In this document: one piece after another, positions 45,801 to 54,570 of the stretch
Layout of the letters: each line of letters starts with the position of its first letter
Numbering within the stretch: position 1 is the stretch's first letter
Assembly: GCA_963827935.1 (NCBI GenBank)
Contig: CAWHCN010000025.1
Location: forward strand, 219,120-283,119
DNA: 64,000 nt
Direction of reading: 5' to 3'
Source: DATFNV01 sp963827935
Lineage (GTDB): Bacteria; Planctomycetota; Planctomycetia; Gemmatales; Gemmataceae
Notes under the pieces: generated by a model
The model's input: only the letters and a program-made list of their open reading frames with translations
Database searches by the model: none
Told to the model about the DNA's origin: nothing
Position numbers and translations under genes: made by a program

Positions 45801-48800
45801 AGCCAACGTGCCGCCCCAGGGCCTCGGCAAACCTTGTGAACGGATTGTCCGCGCTCAGCTCCGGCCAGGCGGCCAAAGCCCCGTCACGCAGCGAGCGCTC
45901 TGGATCGCGGATCAGCATCGCCGGGTTGGCGCCCATCTGCACGCCCAGCCCCTCGCAGGTCGGACACCAGCCGAGCGGACTATTGAATGAGAAATTGTGC
46001 GGATTGAGCGCCTCGAAGCTGCGGTCGCAACGGTCGCAGGCCATGTGTTGGCTGTAGCGATCCACCGTCCACTGCGGCTCCTCACGCTGGTCGTCCACGT
46101 GGGCGACGTGCAGCACGCCGCGTCCCAAATCCACGGCGGCCTCGACGGCATCCGAGATGCGCGCCCGTTGCCCGTCGCGGACCACGATGCGGTCGATCAC
46201 CACTTCCACGGAGTGCTTGCGGCGGTGGTCGATGACCGGCGGCTCCTCGATGCCGTACGACTTTCTGTCCACGCGCATGCGCACAAACCCGGCGCGGCGG
46301 ATTTCCTCGAACAGCGCCTCGTACTTCTCCTGCCCTTTCCGCTCCAGTGGAGCCATCAGGTAGAGTTTCGTCCCGCCGGGGAGCGACATGATCTTGCCGA
46401 TGATCTCATCGACCGTCTGCGTCCCCACCGGGATGCCGCAGTTGGGGCAATGCGGCTGGCCCAGGCGCGCGTACAGGATACGCAGGTAATCGTAAATCTC
46501 GGTGACGGTGCCGACCGTCGAGCGCGGGCTTTTGCTCGTCGTTTTCTGCTCGATGCTGATGGCCGGCGACAGGCCGCTGACGTGCTCGACCTTCGGCTTC
46601 TGCATCTGCCCCAGGAATTGCCGGGCGTAGGCCGACAGCGATTCGATATAGCGACGTTGCCCCTCTGCATAGATCGTATCCAGGGCGAGCGACGACTTCC
46701 CGGAGCCGGATGGTCCGCAGCAGACGGTCATCTCCTCGCGTGGGATTTCGACATCGATGTTCTTGAGGTTGTGCTGCTGGGCGCCCTGGACGGTGAGGTG
46801 GGTGATCTCACCGTTGGTGTTCCCGCGCTTGGTCCGTTTAGCCGCGGTTCGCAGAACCGCGCGGTTGTGCGAACCGCGGCTAAACAGCTCACGCAGCGCC
46901 TGCCCCGTGAATGACTGTTCACACGCCGCCACCTCGTCCGGCGTTCCCGCCACAACCACCTCGCCGCCGCCGTTGCCCCCCTCGGGGCCCAGGTCGATCA
47001 GCCAGTCGGCCGTCTTGATCACGTCCAGGTTGTGCTCGATGACGACGACGCTGTTGCCCGCGTCGACAAAGCCGTGCAGCACCTTAAGCAGATGCTGAAT
47101 GTCCTCGAAGTGGAGCCCGGTGGTCGGTTCGTCGAGGACATACAGCGTCCGGCCGGTGCCGCGTTTGCAGAGCTCGCGGGCCAGTTTGATGCGCTGCGCC
47201 TCGCCGCCGGAGAGGGTCGGCGACGCCTGGCCCAGCTTGATGTAGTCGAGGCCCACGTCGTGCAAGGTCTGCAACATGGCGCGGATTTTCGGCACGTTCT
47301 GGAAATGGGCCAGCGCTTCCTGCACGTCCATTTCCAGCACATCGTGGATGCTCTTGGCCTTGTAGCGCACTTGCAGGGTTTCGCGGTTGAAACGCCGTCC
47401 CTCGCAGACCGGGCAGGTGATCCAGACATCGGCGAGAAAATCCATCTCCAAACGATTCGACCCGTTGCCCTCGCAGGCCTCGCAGCGGCCGCCCGGCCTG
47501 TTGAAGCTGAAACGGCCCGGCTTGTAGCCGCGAATCTTCGCCTCCGGCATCTCCGCGAACAGCGAACGAACTTCGTCGAACACTTTGATGTACGTGGCCG
47601 GGTTGGAACGCGGAGTGCGGCCGATGGGCGATTGGTCGATGGCGATGATCTTGTCGATGTTTTCCGTGCCGAGGATGCGATCGTGCGGCGCCGAGCGGGC
47701 GAGCGGGGGGCGTCAGCCCCCCGGTGTCGTCATCCTCCTCACCGGGGGGCTGACGCCCCCCGCTCGCCAATCCTTCGAGCAGGATGTCGTTGACCAGCGA
47801 ACTTTTGCCGGAGCCGCTAACGCCGGTGACGCCGACGAACAGGCCGAGCGGTATCTCCACGTCGATGTTTTTGAGGTTGTTTTGCCGTGCGCCGATGATC
47901 TGAATCGACTTGCCGGTCCGCGGCCGGCGCTGCTTCGGCACCTCGATCCGGCGCGTGCCGGCGAGGTACTGTCCCGTGAGGCTGTCCTTGTTGGCAAGGA
48001 GATCGGCGTAGCTGCCGGCCGCCACCACCTCGCCGCCGCGCACGCCGGGGCCGGGGCCGAAATCGACGATGTGGTCGGCGGACCGCATCGTGTCCTCGTC
48101 GTGCTCGACGACGATGACGGTGTTGCCCATGTCGCGCAGGCGTTCCAGGCTCCGCAGCAGTCGATCGTTGTCGCGCGGGTGCAGGCCGATCGACGGCTCG
48201 TCGAGGATGTAGAGGACGCCGACGAGGCCACAACCGATCTGCCCGGCCAGGCGGATGCGCTGGGCCTCGCCGCCGGACAGGGTCGGCGCACCGCGGTCGA
48301 GCGACAGGTAGTGCAGGCCGACGTTGAGCAGGAAGCCGATCCGGCCGCGGATTTCCTTCAGCACCTCGGCGGCAATCTGGTGCTGGAGCGGCGTAAAGCT
48401 CTTTTCCAGCTCGCCCTTCTCCGGATCGAACCACTGGCCCAAGTCGCCGATGGGCATGGCACCGACTTCGGGAAGCATCTTGCCGCCGACGCGCACAGCC
48501 CGGGCCTGCGGGTTGAGCCGCTGGCCCTGGCAGCTGGCACAGCGGCCGACACGCATGTACTTTTCCATCGCCATGCGCCATGGCCCCGCCGCGGTCTTCT
48601 TGAAGCTGCTCAACAGCTGCGGAATGATCCCCTCCCAGGTGCCGCCGTGCTTCCAGACGCCGTGCCGCTGTTTCCATTCGTAGGTGATGTGCCGGTCGCC
48701 GCTGCCGTGGAGCAGCAGGTCGCGGTGTTCCTGCGGCAGGTCCCGCCAGGGCGTCTTCAGGTCGATGCCGAGCGTGCCGGCCACGCCCTGGTAGATGTGC

Positions 48801-49798
48801 CGGCGCCAGCGGCCCATGCTCTTGACGCCACCGATCAATGGCACCGCTCCGTCCCACAGGCTGAGCGAGTCGTCGGGGATCAGCAGGTCCGGCTCGAAGG
48901 TGTAGCGCTGGCCCAGGCCGTCGCAATCGGGGCACATCCCCTGCGGGTTGTTGAAGCTGAAGAGCTGCGGGCTGGGCGGCTCATAGCTCTTTTCGCAGTA
49001 AGTGCAGGCGTAATGGGCGGAAAGGAGGATGTCGTCGTGTTCACCAACCGCTTCCCCCTCGCTGGCGCTCGGGGCTGGTTTTTCCACCGCGATAATAAGT
49101 CCGCCCTCGCCCAGCGTCAGCGCCTGCTCCACAGCTTCCGCCAGGCGGGGCCTGACTTTCGCATCGACCTTGAGCCGATCGATGACAATCTCGATATGGT
49201 GCTTGATCTGCCGCTGAAGTTTGAGGTCGTCGGTCAGGCGGACCACCTTGCCGTCCACGCGGGCGCGGACGAAGCCACGCTTCAGCATGTCCTCAAAGAG
49301 GTCCTTGTACTCCCCCTTTTGTCCGCGGACCACCGGCGCCAGTACCAGGAAGCGGGTTCCCTCCGGCAGGGCGAGGATGCGGGCGATGATCTGCTCGCGC
49401 GTCTGGGCGGTGATGGGCCGGCCGCACTGGGGGCAGTGCCCCTGGCCGACGCGCGCATAAAGGACGCGCAGGTAATCGGCGATCTCGGTGATGGTGCCGA
49501 CGGTCGAGCGCGGGTTACGGCCGGCCGTCTTCTGCTGGATGCTGATCGCTGGCGATAGTCCAGCGAGCAGGTCCACGTCCGGCTTCTGCATCTGTCCCAT
49601 GAACTGCCGGGCGTAGCTCGACAGCGACTCGACGTAGCGCCGCTGCCCCTCGGCATAAAGGGTGTCAAACGCCAGCGACGACTTGCCGGAACCGCTGACG
49701 CCAGTGAAGACAATGAGCTTGTTGCGAGGCAGGTCGAGGTTGATGTTGCGGAGGTTGTGCTCGCGGGCCCCGCGGATGACGATGGTGCTGTTGTCCAT
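42850..49798 (-). CDS. uvrA: Tandem-fused UvrA excinuclease subunit with extra C-terminal domain; frame break near 47695
   Basis: The product is about 2,300 residues: two complete UvrA units in one chain plus about 330 extra residues. Unit 1 (from ATG 49798, MDNSTIVIRGAREHNLRNIN) has GVSGSGKSSLAFDTLYAEGQ, zinc sites CPQCGR and CTYCEKSY...CPDCDG, and the ABC signature LSGGEAQRIRLAGQI. Unit 2 begins near 46810 (HLTVQGAQQHNLKNIDVEIP) with GPSGSGKSS. The C-terminal part has two related blocks (MPWESDGRRWHTVERITQKG and MPWKVNGERWHLSEKGFPIG). The frame changes by one base near 47695, at the edge of a palindrome just after unit 1's second Walker A. All ABC motifs are present on both sides. Four full palindromes (features at 44881, 45649, 46836 and 47699) and a half copy are read through as extra residues. 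UvrA scans DNA for damage and loads UvrB; a linked UvrA dimer is known in some bacteria. Confidence 0.9.
44881..44935. repeat. Palindrome inside uvrA (AGCCGGAAGCGTGAGCGACGG)
   Basis: Perfect 22-base arms (44881-44902, 44914-44935) with an 11-nt loop. It is translated within uvrA unit 2 as AGSVSDGPNQNPSLTLPA, in the linker just before ALTVKGARQNNLKNID. Confidence 0.92.
45649..45708. repeat. Palindrome inside uvrA (GCGAGCGGGGGGCGTAAGCC)
   Basis: Perfect 27-base arms (45649-45675, 45682-45708) and a 6-nt loop. Read as ASGGRKPPGAKTGGLTPPAR in an insertion loop of unit 2. Same family as 47699-47767. Confidence 0.93.
46836..46885. repeat. Palindrome inside uvrA (GTTTAGCCGCGGTTCGCA)
   Basis: Perfect 18-base outer arms (46836-46853, 46868-46885) with a nested small palindrome AACCGCGCGGTT in the loop. 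Read as SRGSHNRAVLRTAAKRTK in the linker between the two UvrA units. Ends GTTTAGCCGC like copies at 19247 and 56032. Confidence 0.92.
47699..47767. repeat. Palindrome inside uvrA (GCGAGCGGGGGGCGTCAGCC)
   Basis: Perfect 28-base arms (47699-47726, 47740-47767) with a 13-nt loop. The 69-base element equals 23 codons and is read as ASGGRQPPGEEDDDTGGL and PPAR after the second Walker A of unit 1. A one-base frame break follows its left edge on the plus strand. Confidence 0.93.
49056..49077. repeat. Half palindrome inside uvrA (CCCTCGCTGGCGCTCGGGGC)
   Basis: CCCTCGCTGGCGCTCGGGGC is read on the minus strand as APSASEG in a loop of unit 1 between VEKP and EAVGEHDD. It matches the arm motif CCTCGCTGGCG at 38061 but has no inverted partner here. 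Confidence 0.6.
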
Positions 49799-49878
49799 AA
49801 CGCGGCGGGTTCCGGGGCCGACGACAGGGGGCGATACTCTAGTATACGGATGTCGCTGTTGGGCGGGCAACAGGGCGG

Positions 49879-51087
49879 CTAGTACGCGGCCCGGTAGATC
49901 GCCTCCAGGTCGTCCACCGTCACCGGCCGGGGGTTGACGCGGAGGATGCGGCGGATGCCGAAGGCCTTCTCGGCCAGGGCTCGCAGTTGCCCCTCGGCCA
50001 GGCCCAGGTCGCGCAGGCGGCGCGGGATGCCGATGTCGTCGCGCAGGCGTTCGACCGCCGTCACCGCGCGTTCCGCCGCCTGCTGTTCCGACAGGCCGGC
50101 CAGGTCCTCGCCGAGCAACCGGGCGATCTCGACGAACTGAGGCCGGCGTGCCGGCAGGTTGAAGCGCATCACCGCCGGCAGCAACAGGCCGTTGCCCGCG
50201 CCGTGCGAGCAGTGAACGGCCCCGCCGATCGGGTATTCCAGGGCATGGACCGCCGCCACGCCGACGTTGGAGAACGACATCCCCGCCAGCAGCGCGCCCA
50301 GGGCCATTCCCTCGCGGGCTTCCAGGTCGTTGCCGTTGGCAACCGCCCGGCGCAGGTATTTGCCGACCTGGGCAATCGCCTTTTCCGCGAGCAGGTCGCC
50401 CATCGGATGGCGCCCCTGGTAGACCGTCCGCTCGCCCGGCGGCAACGGGAATGTCTCATTATCGACGGCAGTGAACGCCTCGATGGCGTGGGTCAGGGCG
50501 TCAATACCGCTGTCGGCGGTCACTTTCGGCGGACACGAGACCGTCAGCAGCGGATCGACAAGAGCGACCCGCGGCCGCATGGTGTTGCTGAGGATGCCGA
50601 CCTTCACGTGATTCGCGCTGTCGGTCAGCACCGAGGCGGCGGAGACTTCCGAGCCGGTGCCGGCGGTGGTCGGCACGCAGATGAGCGGGAAGATCGGCCC
50701 CGGCACCTTGTCGTCGCCGATGTAGTCGCGGGGCGATCCACCGTGGGCCAGGAGGGTGGCGGTGATCTTGGCCAGGTCCATGTTGCTGCCGCCGCCCAGG
50801 CCAAGCAGGGCGTCCGGCTTCACCTGCCGGGCCAGCGCGATGCACTTGTCGGCGGCGTCGAGCGATGGCTCGGGCTCCCCCTCGGAGAAGATTTCGACGG
50901 CCACGCCTTCTTCCGAAAGAGGCGCATGGACCTCGTCGATCAGGCCGGCTTTGAGCAGGATGGGATCGGTGACCACCAGGACCCGGCGAGCCCCAAGCCG
51001 CCGGACGACCTCGCCGAGCTGCGCCGCGGCGCCCCGTCCGAACAGGATTTGCTGGGCGGTGTGGAACGACCAGACGGTACGCTGCAT
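49879..51087 (-). CDS. Iron-containing alcohol dehydrogenase
   Basis: ATG 51087 (MQRTVWSFHTAQQILFGRGA) follows GGAGG. A 402-residue protein with the group III ADH hallmarks: dinucleotide loop LGLGGGSNMDLAK, CVPTTAGTGSEVSAASVLTD, and the metal-binding pattern DSGIDALTHAIEAF ... HALEYPIGGAVHCSHGAGNG with His ligands. It oxidises an alcohol or reduces an aldehyde with NAD(P); possible roles include lactaldehyde or butanol metabolism, not resolvable here. It is divergent from the FHA gene. Confidence 0.9.
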   Translation of the reverse strand: MQRTVWSFHTAQQILFGRGAAAQLGEVVRRLGARRVLVVTDPILLKAGLIDEVHAPLSEEGVAVEIFSEGEPEPSLDAADKCIALARQVKPDALLGLGGGSNMDLAKITATLLAHGGSPRDYIGDDKVPGPIFPLICVPTTAGTGSEVSAASVLTDSANHVKVGILSNTMRPRVALVDPLLTVSCPPKVTADSGIDALTHAIEAFTAVDNETFPLPPGERTVYQGRHPMGDLLAEKAIAQVGKYLRRAVANGNDLEAREGMALGALLAGMSFSNVGVAAVHALEYPIGGAVHCSHGAGNGLLLPAVMRFNLPARRPQFVEIARLLGEDLAGLSEQQAAERAVTAVERLRDDIGIPRRLRDLGLAEGQLRALAEKAFGIRRILRVNPRPVTVDDLEAIYRAAY

Positions 51088-51198
51088 GGGGGGGACCTCC
51101 CGGCGAACGGAGCTGATGGCGTTGATGAAGTCATCATAGGCGGGCAGGCACAGAGCGGCGACCCCCTGCCGCTTGCGGCTTCGCACGAGCATCTGTGT

Positions 51199-51204
51199 TA
51201 TGAT
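51199..51204 (+). promoter_or_regulatory. -10-like hexamer TATGAT
   Basis: TATGAT lies 38 bases before the ATG at 51243. No clear -35 element. Confidence 0.35.
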
Positions 51205-51242
51205 CCTCCTGATCCGCTCTCGCCGATGAGGGTTCGTCGAAA

Positions 51243-52917
51243 ATGGCTGTACTTAACCGAACGCAGGGTAGCCAGGGGAAAGGGGTTTACCAGGTTGGCC
51301 GGCGGTGCGTCCTCGGCCGGCATGCCGAGTGTGACGTGTCCGACGTGTTTCAGGACAACGCGGGTGTCAGCCGGCTACACGCCGTGGTGGAGTTCGACGG
51401 CGGCCGCTACTTCCTCGAGGACCAGGGCAGCCGCAACGGCACCTTCCTCAACGGCGAGCGCGTGGCCGGCCGGGTGCCGCTGCACTACGGGGACCGGATT
51501 CAGATCGCCGGCGTGGAGCTGCTCCTCAGCGAAGGGGCCGTTGCCGCCCCGGGTGCGGCTACCCCTACCCCTGCCGATGTGGGGGCAGTCTCCTTCGCCG
51601 AGCCGGCCGGTCCGGGGACGCCGATATCGAGCTTCGCGGTGCCGGCCGTCGTTCCCCCCGCCGCGCCGGCCGGGTATTCCGGCGAAAAACTCCGCGCCCT
51701 GGCCCGGATGCTCCAGCGCCTTGGCCGGTCGCTCGACATCAACGAGACACTCGGGGAGCTTCTGGCCGGACTGTTTGCCATCTTCGCGCAGGCTCAGCGC
51801 GGCTTCGTCGCCTTCACCGGCGAGGGGGATGAGGTGACCCCGCGCACTACCCACTTTCATGCCAACGAGACCGAGCCGCGTATCCGGGTCAGCCGGACCC
51901 TGGTCCGCCACGTCCTGTCACGCCGGGAAGCGATCCTGTGGGCCGACGACATTGAGTCACCCGAGCTGGCGGCGGGCACCCTGGGGGTGCTGCAAATCCG
52001 CTCGCTGATGTGCGCACCCGCTACTGGATGGCGAGGGCAACCCATTCGGCGTGGTGCAAATAGACACCGATCAGGCCTCGCGTGCCTTCAACGTCGAGGA
52101 CCTGGAAGTCATGGTCGGGGCGGTCTGCCAGGCGGCCATGGCGGTGCGCTTCGCCAGGTTGCACGAGGTGGGCCTGCGCCGCCAGGCGATCGTGCGCGAC
52201 CTGGAACTGGCTCGCCAGGTCCAGCTGGGCCTGCTGCCCGCCGGCTATCCGCGTTGTGAAGGTTTTGAGTATTTCGCCTATTACCAGGCGGCGTTCGAGG
52301 TCGGCGGCGATTATTATGACTTCATCGAGTTGCCCAACGACCGCCTCGCCCTGGTGGTGGCCGATGTCGCGGGCAAAGGAGTCTCGGCCGCCCTGATGAT
52401 GGCCAAGCTTTCCGGAGAGCTGAAGTATCACCTGTCGGTCCAGTCGCCCGGCAAGGCGCTGGCTCGCCTGAACGACAGCCTGTGCCATAGCGAGACGGGC
52501 CGGTTCGTGACGCTGCTGGCCGCCATCCAGGATCGGGGCTCCGCGACGCTGACGCTGGTGAACGCCGGCCACCCGGCCCCGCTGCGCCGCCGCCCGGATG
52601 GTTCAGTCGAGCTGGTCGGCGAGGCGGCCCGGGGCACGGCCCTGGGACTGCTGCCGGCACGCGAATTCCAGGAACTTCGGACCACGGTGGAGCCGGGCGA
52701 AGTCTGGTTTCTCTATACCGACGGCTTCACCGAGGCACTTGGCGCCCGGCAGGAGATGTTTGGCAGTGTCCGACTGCGGGAGCGGCTGGCGCAGGCGCCC
52801 GGCATCGTCCGCGCAGCCGGCGAACAACTGGTCGGCGAGGTGCGGGCCTTCCTCGGCGACCAGCCGCAGACCGACGATATGTGCCTGGTCGGCTGGGGTC
52901 GGCCGTCCGGGCCTTGA
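51243..52917 (+). CDS. FHA-GAF-SpoIIE-type serine phosphatase (RsbU-like), frameshifted near 52018
   Basis: The N-terminus is an FHA domain (CVLGRHAECDVSDVF, VSRLHAVVEF, EDQGSRNGTFLNGERV), followed by a Pro/Ala linker and a GAF domain (LARMLQRLGRSLDINETLGE). An extra C in a CCC run near 52018 breaks the frame; the next frame continues GNPFGVVQIDTDQASRAFNV, RDLELARQVQLGLLPAGYP, EVGGDYYDFIELPNDRLALV, ADVAGKGVSAALMMAKLSGE and the terminal QTDDMCLVGWG. The PP2C/SpoIIE Asp residues are present. It should dephosphorylate the STAS protein encoded next in response to phosphothreonine and GAF-ligand signals. Confidence 0.88.
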
Positions 52918-52992
52918 GCGCCAAGGGGAGCGGCGGAGGATAAGGGTCCGCGCAGAAATAACCTGGTCAATGACGCGCCGATGTCAGCTGTT

Positions 52993-53073
52993 GGGTGGCA
53001 CGCCCTGAGGTACTCCGAAGGGCGTGGCTGATAGAGGGTCACGCCCTTCGGAGTACCTCAGGGCGTGCCACCC
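52993..53073. repeat. Perfect 34-bp-arm palindrome
   Basis: Arms 52993-53026 and 53040-53073 are perfect inverted copies around a 13-nt loop. It lies between the phosphatase and STAS genes and would form a very stable stem in their mRNA. Confidence 0.93.
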
Positions 53074-53100
53074 GAGGGGAGAGGGGCGGAGAATTCGTCC

Positions 53101-53448
53101 ATGCAAATCAACCAGATCCGCTTGGACAACCAGGTCACGCACCTGGCCCTGGAAGGCAAGCTCGATGTGGCGGGCCTGCACGCGATCGACGTGAAATTCC
53201 ACGCCTACACCGCGGCCCGGCACTTGCCCGCCCTGATCGACATCTCCGCCGTCGACTTGATTACCTCCCTCGGCATGGGGATGTTCATTTCCTGTGCCCG
53301 GTCGCTGCAGCGCCACGGGGCCCGGATGGTCCTGGTCAATCCGCAGCCGCCGGTCGAAGAGGCGATGAAGCATGTTGGCATCGACCAGGCCATCCCCATC
53401 GTCCACACCACCGAGGAGGGGCTGAGCCTCCTGTTCCCCACGCCCTGA
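53101..53448 (+). CDS. STAS-domain anti-sigma factor antagonist (RsbV/SpoIIAA-like)
   Basis: A 115-residue protein: LEGKLDVAGLHAIDVKFHAY, PALIDISAVDLITSLGMGMF, ISCARSLQRHGARMVLVNPQ. The phosphorylatable Ser/Thr of the family is the S of DLITSLGMGM. It binds the anti-sigma kinase when unphosphorylated. It sits between the phosphatase and the kinase genes, as expected for partner switching. Confidence 0.92.
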   Translation: MQINQIRLDNQVTHLALEGKLDVAGLHAIDVKFHAYTAARHLPALIDISAVDLITSLGMGMFISCARSLQRHGARMVLVNPQPPVEEAMKHVGIDQAIPIVHTTEEGLSLLFPTP

Positions 53449-53453
53449 GGCCC

Positions 53454-53883
53454 ATGACACCGACGTACCAACGGACCTTCCGCCGCGCTGAGCGACTATC
53501 TGCCCATCGCGGCGGAGGTCGAGGCGTTCTGCCACCGCCACGACCTGGCGAACCCGACGCTCTCCCGGGTGCTCCTTCTTCTGGAGGAACTGGTCCTCAA
53601 CCAGATCGACCATGCAACCGCCCCGGCGACGGACCGTCTGGACTTGAGCATCGCCCTGGAGCCGTCACGCGTGGTGATCGTTCTGGAAGACGACGCGGCT
53701 CCCTTCGACCCCCGTGCAGCCCCCCCCTTCAACAAAGGCCGGCCGCTGGATGAGCGTGCCCCGCGGGGGATGGGGCTTCAGCTGGTTAGGGCGATCGCGG
53801 ATGAGCTGGACTATCAGCGGACCGGAAATGGCAACCGGCTGCGGATAGCGATCGCGAGAGGCGTTAGTTTGGCACCCGCGTGA
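53454..53883 (+). CDS. Anti-sigma regulatory kinase (RsbW-like HATPase), frameshifted near 53481
   Basis: ATG 53454 is six bases after the STAS stop. MTPTYQRTF is followed, after one extra C near 53481, by AALSDYLPIAAEVEAFCHRH, LLLLEELVLNQIDHA (N-box with Glu and Asn), VVIVLEDDAAPFDP and the G-box region RGMGLQLVRAIADELDYQRT. This is the GHKL ATPase fold of RsbW/SpoIIAB. It should phosphorylate the STAS protein and sequester a sigma factor or other target. Confidence 0.85.
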
Positions 53884-53925
53884 ACATCCGCACCCCTGCC
53901 CGGTCCGTTTCCTGTCACCCGGGGG

Positions 53926-54041
53926 GGGTGGGCTCACGCGGGCGTGACATGAAATCCCATTGATGTATCTAACTTATTCCATAGTAAAGACTTCGGGTGC
54001 GCCATTTCCTGTCACGGGGGGGTTGATAGGAAACGCGAGTT
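53926..54041. repeat. About 115-bp repeat, copy 1
   Basis: Shares with 62895-63011 the blocks GTGGGCTC, CGTGACATGAAATNCCATTG, GTATCTA and TTTCCTGTCACGGGGGG followed by TTGA(T/C)AGGAAACGC, with identical 59-base spacing between GACATGAAAT and TTTCCTGTCA. The last part forms a hairpin with a G-rich loop. It is non-coding and follows the anti-sigma gene. Confidence 0.8.
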
Positions 54042-54437
54042 CGCAGGTTCCGGCGTCGCGGAAACGACAGATTTTGCGGTCCGCCGAGAATTGCAACAAT
54101 CCAGCGAATGCTCGGCCGCGTAGAATGGTACGTGGGACGGATAAAGGCCAAGAGGCCAAAGACGCCTCTTCTGCGGCCCCGCGGCTGGGTGCGCGCGGAA
54201 AAATGGGCAAAGCTACCCTTGGTTTACGCGCGTATAATACTAACATAGTAAAGTCGCTTCAGTTTGCTTGTGGCATATCCCCGGCGGCGAGAGATCAGGG
54301 CTGGCCGTGGCGGCACGCCCCGAGGTCATGTGTTTGCGCAGGCTGATGCCGTCGCACCCATCGCCGGGGACCGACGGCCGTGGTTGATTTCCGCTCCCCA
54401 AAGAGGCCCCTCCTGACGAGACCTACAGGACCGACTG
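54042..54437. other. Non-coding leader region upstream of sigma factor
   Basis: About 395 bases without a supported gene between the repeat and the sigma gene. It contains a perfect -10-like TATAAT at 54233-54238; the nearest TTGGTT is only 8 bases upstream, so no canonical -35 is seen. Confidence 0.5.
54233..54238 (+). promoter_or_regulatory. -10-like hexamer TATAAT
   Basis: TATAAT in GCGCGTATAATACTAAC, about 200 bases before the earliest possible sigma-factor start (54438). The only exact consensus -10 noted in the window. Confidence 0.4.
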
Positions 54438-54570
54438 ATGAGACGGACCAGCAATAAAGGCACCGGGAAGGAACCCCGGTCGAATGCGGTGCGGAGCACA
54501 GACCTGGACCTGACGCGCAGAGCCGGCCCGGGCGCCGGCCTCCCCCTGGGAGGAACCGACCTCCACGCCG

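Noticed and set aside
47585..49558. Long plus-strand ORF (657 codons) opposite uvrA
   Set aside because: It is an antisense shadow of conserved uvrA coding sequence in a GC-rich genome; its protein has no recognisable domain and is rich in Val/Gln/Ala typical of antisense frames.
49987..51837. Plus-strand ORF of 616 codons across the alcohol dehydrogenase and FHA genes
   Set aside because: Runs antisense to a clear iron-ADH and then out of frame through the FHA domain.
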